From Escarpia spicata (Eukaryota; Annelida; Polychaeta; Sabellida; Siboglinidae): 64,000 bases of DNA. Location of the stretch: positions 33,538,199 to 33,602,198 of the forward strand of contig OZ023209.1 of assembly GCA_963995525.1 (NCBI GenBank), written 5' to 3'. The notes under the pieces are model-generated. The model was not told the DNA's origin. It did no database searches and saw only the letters and a program-made list of their open reading frames with translations. Positions within the stretch are counted from its first letter, which is position 1; every line of letters begins with the position of its first letter. Made by a program: the position numbers and the translations under genes. This document shows, one piece after another, positions 49,901 through 55,900 of this stretch.

Positions 49901-52900
49901 AGCTGCGGTTCCATGAGTCATGGCAGGACGTGTCATTCCTCAACATGAGTCTCAGAGAGGCTCTGCAGGCAAACTTCTCCTCCCAGGCTGACCGGTCAGT
50001 ACAAGCTAATGGACTGAACTGGACTGTATTGACATTTGTAATTTGACCAGTCAGTAGTGGCTATACTCGACTGTATTAATGTTTGTATTTTGTGATACTA
50101 GAAAAGTGGGGTGAGGTAACGTAGTGTTTAGAACACTTGCCACAACTCAGGACCAAAAAGTGGGGTGAGGTAAAGTAGTGTTTAGAACACATGACACAAC
50201 TCAGTACCAAGAAGTGGGGTGAGGTAATGTACTGTTTAGAACACTTGACTTCACTCAGGACCAAAAAGTGGGGTGAGGTAACGTAGTGTTTAGAACACTT
50301 GACTCAACTCAGGACCAAGAAGTGGGGTGAGGTAACGTACTGTTTAGAACACTTGACTCAACTCAGGACCAAAAAGTGGGGTGAGGTAACATACTGTTTA
50401 GAACACTTGACTTCACTCAGGACCAAAAAGTGGGGTGAGGTAACGTAGTGTTTAGAACACTTGACTCAACTCAGGACCAAAAAGTGGGGTGAGGTAAAGT
50501 AGTGTTTAGAACACATGACACAACTCAGGACCAAAAAGTGGGGTGAGGTAACGTAGTGTTTAGAACACTTGACTCAACTCAGGACCAAAAAGTGGGGTGA
50601 GGTAAAGTAGTGTTTAGAACACATGACACAACTCAGGACCAAAAAGTGGGGTGAGGTAACATAGTGTTTAGAACACTTGACTCAACTCAGGACCAAAAAG
50701 TGGGGTGAGGTAACATACTGTTTAGAACACTTGACTTCACTCAGGACCAAAAAGTGGGGTGAAGTAACGTAGTGTTTAGAACACTTGACTCAACTCAGGA
50801 CCAAAAAGTGGGGTGAGGTAACGTAGTGTTTAGAACACTTGACTCAACTCAGGACCAAAAAGTGGGGTGAGGTAACATACTGTTTAGAACACTTGACTTC
50901 ACTCAGAACCAAAAAGTGGGGTGAGGTAACGTAGTGTTTAGAACACTTGATTCAACTCAGGACCAAAAAGTGGGGTGAGGTAACGTACTGTTTAGAACAC
51001 TTGACTTCTCTCAGGACCAAAAAGTGGGGTGAGGTAACATAGTGTTTAGAACACTTGACTCAACTCAGGACCAAAAAGTGGGGTGAGGTAACGTAGTGTT
51101 TAGAACACTTGACTCAACTCAGGACCAAAAAGTGGGGTGAGGTAACATACTGTTTAGAACACTTGACTTCACTCAGAACCAAAAAGTGGGGTGAGGTAAC
51201 GTAGTGTTTAGAACACTTGACTCCACTCAGGACTAAATCCTCAAGCTGCCATTTTAAAGTGTGGGTAATTTTGTTCACATTGTCTTTATTCATTTAGTTG
51301 TACAACTGTAATGATTGATGACACCAGTGATTGGTTAATGGTGTCCTCCAGGTTGTTCGTCACAATGAGGAACAGTGCAGTGTTTGACAGGGCAAGCAGC
51401 AAAGAACCCATCTCTGCACTTCAAAGTCTCACCCTTCAGTATGAGGTCAGTTCTCTTTTATAGTCACTGGAACTTCACAATTATGGACACCCCCAGGACT
51501 GGACAAAAGTGACCTGAATAGCGAGGTGACCGTATTAGCAGGACTAATTTCCTACCCTTTACTGTTGTAGAAACCATTTGGGACTGTCCTGGGGTGACCT
51601 TAATTGCAAGGTAGTTGTACTATGGAGGTGACCGTAAAGCGAGCTTCTACTGTATATTGACTGTGTTGTTCTAACCTTCTTCAGTTCAGCGTATCTCTGC
51701 GAGATGTAGCTCACAATGTCGTCTTCCAACCAGTCGCTGATGTCCTGCTCCCATCTTCTCCTTGGTCTTCCCCTTCCTCTCTTTCCATCCACTTTGCCTT
51801 CTAGGACTGTTTTCTCTAAGGAATCAGGGGCCGGTTTCATGAAGCGTACTTAAAGTTACGCAATTACTTAGCGTCACGTGTTTGCATAAACTCCTATGTT
51901 CGCTTATATTAAACAAATCACGTAATTTACTAAGACAATCATCTTAGCGTTAAGAACGTTCTTAGCCGCTTCATGAAACCGGCCCCATGTCTTTTGATGT
52001 TGCCAAAATAACTAGGTTTTTGTCCTTTTATTCTATTCACTAGTTGGCAGTTCTTTGTCTAATTTTTTAAGGATCTCTGCGTTGGTTGTTTTTGTTATCC
52101 ATGGCACTCAGCACTCTTAGGACTTTTCTGTAACATTTCATCTCAAACGCTTGTATTCTTCTCATGTCTTCTTTGTTCAATGTCCACGTTTCGCTTCCAT
52201 ATAGAGCTGTTGGGAAAATGCAAGTTTTTTTAAAATTCTTATCTTTGCTGGTATGTTTTGGCCTTTCCATACATTTTTCAGATTATTTAGTTTCTGCATT
52301 GCTATGGCTATTCTTCTTCTGATCCCTGATGATGTCTTGCCGTCTCCTTGTAGTCTTGCTCCAAGGTATTTGTAGTGGTTCACATTTTTAACTTGCTCCC
52401 CATTGATTGCAATATACGTTTTGTTTATGCATTTGTCAGTGTCCGTGATCTTTGTTTTCTTCACATTAAGTAACAAGTCCTTTTTCTCACTGTGCTCTTT
52501 TACAGACATGATTAGGTTTGTTAGGCCTTTTGTTGTAGTGGACAGGAGGGCGGTATTGTCTGCGTATCGTAGATCTCTTATTCTATGTCCATGAATATTC
52601 ACTTCATCGTATCTTGTACTTTTGTCATCTAATTCTACATCTCTCATTATGTCTTCTGTGTAGAGGTTGAATAGGTATGTAGATAAAATACATACTTGTC
52701 TTACTCCTTTTCCCACTGAGAAAGTTTCTATAGAGAAAGTCTGTTTTCCAGCCTGACCACTGCTTGTTGGTTGCTATAAAATGATTTCAAGAGGGCGATT
52801 ATCTTTGGGTGGAAGTTCATGTCCTTGAGCATTTTCCACATCATCTGATGATTCACACAATCAAAACCTTGGAGTAGTCGATGAAGCATATTCTTAGATC

Positions 52901-55900
52901 ATATTTTTCTCTCTGAATTTCTGAATCAACATTCTCAGATTGAATATGTGGTCCCTTGTGCCTCTGTTTTTCTGAAGCCTGCCTGTGTACTGCTCACTTC
53001 CATTTTATCTTGCATTCCTTTCATTATGATTTTCAGCAATATTTTGCTTGCATGGCTAATGAGTGATATGGTTCTGTAGTTGGAGCATAGCTGTAGGTCT
53101 CCTTTCTTTAGTAATGGGATGTATATTGATTTCTTCCAGTCGTCGGGCCATTTTCCACTCTTCCATATTTTCTTATACAGTGCATGGTATATGTCTATTC
53201 CTTCTTCTTCCTCTGCTTTTATTATTTCTGCCTGTATGTTGTCATACCCAGGGCTTTTCACCTCATCTCTTAATGGTTCGAGATCGTCCTCGTCTTGGTC
53301 TTCGTTTCCCATATCAGGAGGGTCGTTGTTGTCTCCATCTCGTGTGTACGTATTTTCACAATATTCTTTCCATATTTTGGCTATGTCTTCTTCATCAATC
53401 AGTCTTCCCATTTTTATCTTTGATGACACCGAGTCTGGGCTGGAATTTACCTGTCATGTTCTTTATTTCTTTAAACATTTCTTGGTTTCGGTTTTCTGCC
53501 ATACAGTCCTCTGTTTTCTTACACTTGGCTTCTATATACTTATGTTTGTCCCTTTTGCAGAGTTTTTTGATTAATTTGTTCATCTCATTATATCTTATAT
53601 CAGTTTTTGTGTTTCTTAAGCTCTTTCCTTTCTGCTATTTTCGTTAAGGTCTCTATACTGATCCAGGGTTGGTGTTTCATCTCTCTTCCGTAGAGGTGTT
53701 TTTCCGCTTCCTCTTGGATAATTGTCTTGATATCATTTGCGATTTCTTCTGGTTCTTTCTCTTCTGTAAGTAAAGTTGTAAATCGATTCTTCACAGATAC
53801 TGTTCGATTTTCTACATCATATCTCTGTGTTGTTGTCACTCCTTATTTCACTTTTAAGTTAAGTTTCATCTGTGCCATCAGTAGTTCATGATCAGTTCCA
53901 CCGTCTGCTCCTGGTAGTGTTCTTGCACCTCTTATTGCTAATATCCATCTCTTCTGTATCATGATGTAGTCTAATCTTTCCACGTGTAGATTCTTCTAGG
54001 GTGATTTGAGAAATTGGTATTTACGATTGTGAGGTTATTAGCGATGGCGAACTCAACAAGTCGTTCTCCCCTTTCATGTCTCTCTCCTAATCCAAATTTC
54101 CCGATTGTTCCTCGTTCTATCTTGTCTTGTCTTTGTCCTACTTTGGCGTTAAATCACCCATGACAATGGTGATGCTCGATTTCTTGAATTCATCTATTTC
54201 ATCTTACAAATTAGTGTAAAATCTTCTATTTCTTCCTCGTCTGCTGTTTTTGTCGGCGCATAGACTTGTATTATTTTGACATTCTTCACTATTCCCTGTA
54301 ACCTTATGCTGAGAATTCTGTCATTTACTGGTTTGTATCCAAGTACTGTATTTGCTATTTGTTTACTCAGATATATTGCTACGCCTCCATGTCCTGCCTT
54401 TGCTTGTCCAGAGTATAGGAATTTTCCTCTCCGGCGTGTGGTGTAAAATGACCTTGTCCCGCCCAACTGTGTTCTGCTATTCCTAGGACACATATTGTTT
54501 TGTTTCGCTTCTTCTATTACATTACAAGCTGCTATTCTCATTTTGTTTTTTAGCCATCCACCAAACTTCTTTACCTTCTCCACACAGTCGAGCAAATTGC
54601 CTTCATCAGCTTGAGTAGTAGGGACTCTTCTGGCTTGGGGGATTCACCACCGAGTCCCATATCGATTCTCTTTGCTATCATGGTTTCATCTGGGTTTTCG
54701 GCCGTGTACATCCCAGTAGTTTGCCATTGCTTTCTGGACGGTTCTGGCTCCTTATCATTCTACATCACTGATGCGCCCTTTTTTGCGACACCAGGCCTTT
54801 CCATCTCTCCTCTTCATAGCCGTTGACCTCTGGAGATTCTTCCGCCTACTCCGCCTTCAGAAAGACACTAGTTTGGCCGTCCAGCCAAAGTTGTTGCCTG
54901 GGATGTTCTAACCATGATGTTGGTTTATTGTGTCAATTAGCAGACACACTGTATGTCATATTGCTGGGCTGAATATGTCATGGATGGAACCTCACTATAC
55001 TGACACCTCAGTAATACAGCCACCACACTAGAATAGTCCCAACTTATATCTATAGCATTAAAACATAAGATATGATTCTCACTAATATGGTCACCTCAAC
55101 ATTCAGGTCATTTCTGCCCAGTCCCGTGAGTGGCAGTATTAGTGAGATTCCACTGTAAACTTGAAACAATCAATAAAAAGTAGGTGTACTTTTGATGTTG
55201 TAACGTGCTTATTACTATTATAAACCATGTGTTTGTGTACAGGTTCCATGGCCAATGAACATAATTCTGAACTCTCGCTGTATGCACATCTACAACGAGG
55301 TGTTCACCTTCCTCCTACAGATAAAGAGGGCAAAGTACAGCCTCGATCGCTTGTCCTTTGTGGGTGGGTGTGCTTCACTTTGTTATAGTACTAAATGTTT
55401 CTTTAAGAACATCATTTATTTGCTAGCACAATGAGCTATCAACACAGGTATAGAAACAAAGCCACTTGTACATTTGTTTTAGGACAGACAGACAGACTGA
55501 CATTTGACCGTGCCGTAATGTTACAAATTGAAACAATGAACAAACCTATAAAATGAAGGAGACTCCCAGTAGAACATAGAATGTCACTAACATGGGATCC
55601 ATCTTTTGTTAATAAACCCAATGTGTACTTTTTTATTCACACCAGATCTGGAACATGACAGTGCGTTGTCACGGCAACAGCCGAGGGACAATGACATTCT
55701 AAGTGCCATGATGTCCTCCCCTCTGACACCGAGAGAAGACGAATCTAGCTTCAGTCTGACCCATCGAGTACAGCTGCTCCGAATGAGACTCATGCACTTC
55801 ATCAACAGTCTACACAACTACATGATGACTCGGGTACGGGCAAGTCATCTGTACATTAACAGGCTAACTTTGAATCATTGTGTTTATTTCCCCTGAGGTA

